The translations under genes and the position numbers were made by a program. 64,000 nucleotides of DNA from Knufia peltigerae (lineage: Eukaryota > Ascomycota > Eurotiomycetes > Chaetothyriales > Trichomeriaceae). The DNA lies in NCBI GenBank assembly GCA_030247855.1, contig JAPDRN010000049.1, positions 62,001-126,000 of the forward strand, in the 5' to 3' direction. Below are positions 62,375 to 64,000 of this stretch, piece after piece. Position 1 is the first letter of the stretch. Every line of letters begins with the position of its first letter. The notes under the pieces were generated by a model. It was not told the DNA's origin and searched no databases. It was given only the letters and a program-made list of their open reading frames with translations.

Positions 62375-62827
62375 TCAGTGTTCGATGGGTGGTGCTGCCC
62401 GTGCTGCCTGCTGGCCAAGCGCCGCCAGGGCTTGTCGGTATTTGTCACGCAGGCGCTCGGCGGTGGCGGCTTCCAGTGACGCCAACCGCGTTTCATCGGT
62501 GTTGTCGGCGATATCGGCCAGCTTGACCTTAAGCGCGAGCGGATCCGCCGCTATCCGCGTGTAGTACGTGGCGGCATCCGCCGCAGACGTCCTGCTGAGC
62601 AACCGCACCGCGTGCTGCAACGGGTCTGGGAAGGCCTGCACCCGCTCAGCGAAGGCCGCGCAGTCCTCCAGCACATCATGCAGCCAGGCCACCGCCTCGG
62701 CTTCATCGTCGCCGCGCACGGCAGCGGCCACCCGGCCAACGTGCCCGATGTAGGGATATCCTGCCTTGTCGACCTGGCCTGCATGGGCCTCCATTGCCAG
62801 CGTGCGTGCGCGTGCTACCCAGTCCAT
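62375..62827 (-). CDS. HD domain phosphohydrolase, small SpoT/MESH1-like
   Basis: A 150-residue HD-superfamily protein. Metal-site motifs follow the (p)ppGpp hydrolase pattern: MEAHAGQVDKAGYPYIGHVG, AVAWLHDVLEDC, and VKLADIADNTDETR as the last aspartate region. Single-domain relatives include (p)ppGpp hydrolases (MESH1/small alarmone hydrolases) and other nucleotide phosphohydrolases. GGGGAG precedes the ATG at 62827. It is divergent from the small gene and virD4 on the right. Confidence 0.83.
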   Translation of the reverse strand: MDWVARARTLAMEAHAGQVDKAGYPYIGHVGRVAAAVRGDDEAEAVAWLHDVLEDCAAFAERVQAFPDPLQHAVRLLSRTSAADAATYYTRIAADPLALKVKLADIADNTDETRLASLEAATAERLRDKYRQALAALGQQAARAAPPIEH

Positions 62828-62946
62828 TGCGATCTCCCCGGTCCCAAGCGTGTATTGTCGTACGGATCGTCTGCATGCCGCCACCACGTGCAGGCATCAT
62901 CGGACGCTGCAGGAACGGCATCTGGATTCCATCAGGGAGATGAAAC

Positions 62947-63204
62947 ATGCAGGAATACACCCATCAGCTGGAACTACGCGGCCGCTTCCGTCTGGTAGCG
63001 GTGACCCACGAGCCGGTGTACGCTCCCGGCGATGTGGTCGGCCATGCGGTCATCGTCGACGATGGGGAGCGTCTGACCGACCTGATGTCGTTGGCCGATG
63101 CGCGCCGGTACCTTGAGGAACTGGTGCGGGAAGAGGGCGTGGAGCCCGGGCTGGAGAATGAAGTCAACCTGCGGAGGAAGGCGTCGCAGCGACGCCGCCG
63201 CTAA
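62947..63204 (+). CDS. Hypothetical protein, 85 aa, directly upstream of virD4
   Basis: A small soluble protein opening QEYTHQLELRGRFRLVAVTH and ending in a basic tail (LRRKASQRRRR). The N-terminal part reads as a beta-rich domain and the rest as a helix. GGAGATGAAAC precedes the ATG. The stop is 36 bp before the virD4 start, so it may be the first gene of the T4SS operon. No family recognised. Confidence 0.62.
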   Translation: MQEYTHQLELRGRFRLVAVTHEPVYAPGDVVGHAVIVDDGERLTDLMSLADARRYLEELVREEGVEPGLENEVNLRRKASQRRRR

Positions 63205-63240
63205 GCCGTCGCGCCCTCGGGCGCATCATGGAGGATTCGG

Positions 63241-64000
63241 GTGTTGTCCAGTAAGAAGTATCTGCTCATCGCCATCATCACGCTGGCGACCCTGCTGCTC
63301 GGGTTCGTGCTTTCCGGTTACCTGACGCTGCTGCTGCTTGGTCTGGATACCAAGCTGCTCACCTGGAATACCTATTACCAGTATTTCCACGCCATCGGCC
63401 AGCCGCAGGTTGCCCCGTTCGTGGGCAAGATCAAATGGGCCGGTTACCTCGGCTTTGGCCTGCCGCTGCTGGTGCTGGCCATCGTCGGCCTGGTCGTGCT
63501 GTTGAAGAAGGACAAGCGCTCGCTGCACGGTGACGCGCGCTTTGCCACCGGCGCCGATCTGGCCAAGCACGGCATGTTCAAGAAGAGCGGCCAGAGCATC
63601 GTGGTCGGCAGCCATGGCGGCAAGCTGGTGCGCCTGGACGGCCAGCAGTTCGTGATCCTGGCGGCCCCGACCCGTTCGGGCAAGGGCGTCGGCGTGGTCA
63701 TCCCGAACCTGCTGGAGTACGGCGAATCGCTGGTGGTGCTGGACATCAAACAGGAAAACTTCGACCTGACCAGTGGCTGGCGCGCCAGCCAGGGGCAGGA
63801 GATCTACCTGTTCAACCCGTTTGCCGAAGATCGCCGCACCCATCGCTGGAACCCGCTCAGCTATGTCTCCGATGACCCGGCGTTCCGTGTCTCGGACCTG
63901 ATGAGCATCGGTGCGATGCTCTATCCCGATGGCTCGGAAGATCAGAAGTTCTGGATCAGCCAGGCGCGCAATGCCTTCATCGCCTTCACCCTGTATCTGT
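63241..64000 (+). CDS. virD4: Type IV secretion coupling protein VirD4 (3' truncated by window edge)
   Basis: The first 253 residues of a VirD4/TraG ATPase. Two N-terminal membrane segments (LLIAIITLATLLLGFVLSGY and YLGFGLPLLVLAIVGLVVLL) precede LHGDARFAT and the Walker A loop APTRSGKGVGVVIPNLL. LVVLDIKQENFDLTSGWRAS and IYLFNPFAEDRRTHRWNPLS follow in the order typical of VirD4. The GTG at 63241 follows GGAGGA by 5 bases. In Xanthomonadales VirD4 binds XVIPCD tails, so the two effectors in this window are its likely clients. The rest of the virB cluster presumably lies beyond position 64000. Confidence 0.95.
   Translation, partial: MLSSKKYLLIAIITLATLLLGFVLSGYLTLLLLGLDTKLLTWNTYYQYFHAIGQPQVAPFVGKIKWAGYLGFGLPLLVLAIVGLVVLLKKDKRSLHGDARFATGADLAKHGMFKKSGQSIVVGSHGGKLVRLDGQQFVILAAPTRSGKGVGVVIPNLLEYGESLVVLDIKQENFDLTSGWRASQGQEIYLFNPFAEDRRTHRWNPLSYVSDDPAFRVSDLMSIGAMLYPDGSEDQKFWISQARNAFIAFTLYL

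Overview
The window is a high-GC gammaproteobacterial chromosome segment that looks like Stenotrophomonas, most likely the S. maltophilia group. The reasons are dense coding at high GC, many short GTAG-headed palindromes of the SMAG type between genes, two effectors with the Xanthomonadales XVIPCD tail, the start of a VirD4 gene, and a five-step hut pathway. Species assignment is inference.

Region by region: 1-5.4 kb holds a truncated serine hydrolase, a quinone oxidoreductase with a divergent LysR regulator, two small secreted proteins and a HipA-like kinase/DUF3037 pair. 5.4-7.5 kb is a type IV effector carrying an HExxH motif, with a lipoprotein gene as candidate immunity. 8.1-17.6 kb carries secreted hydrolases (S9 peptidase, DUF2268-like protease, SGNH hydrolase), a thioesterase and TetR regulator sharing twin operators, a VOC protein and two membrane proteins. 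17.6-21.5 kb has a TonB-dependent receptor interrupted by a 95-N assembly gap and a serine hydrolase. 21.6-29.1 kb is the histidine utilisation cluster (hutUGHI, with hutF-hutC divergent). 29.2-32.9 kb has a hicAB pair whose hicA is frameshifted, an Mrr-like membrane protein, two polyhydroxyalkanoate granule proteins and an FHA protein. 33.1-39.7 kb is serC-pheA-aroA, two TonB-like genes and serS. 39.7-43.2 kb holds a SMAG cluster, an SH3-like protein, azoR with a divergent LysR gene, and a DUF4241/ankyrin-like protein.

43.3-49.1 kb is a small genomic island at an intact tRNA-Ser(UGA) gene. Its right end repeats the 3' half of the tRNA and the following terminator, with 59 identical bases. 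The cargo is a 1,499-residue secreted RHS/YD-repeat protein with a variable tail and a small membrane protein directly downstream (candidate immunity). No integrase is visible.

49.1-64 kb holds a HelD-like helicase with a nuclease-like insert, several unrecognised genes, a second lipoprotein/XVIPCD effector pair, a TonB-dependent siderophore receptor with a Fur-box-like palindrome, an MFS transporter, an HD hydrolase and the 5' part of virD4, which runs off the window. The two effectors, their lipoprotein partners and VirD4 together suggest an antibacterial X-type T4SS. The RHS island would be a separate competition system in the same 64 kb.
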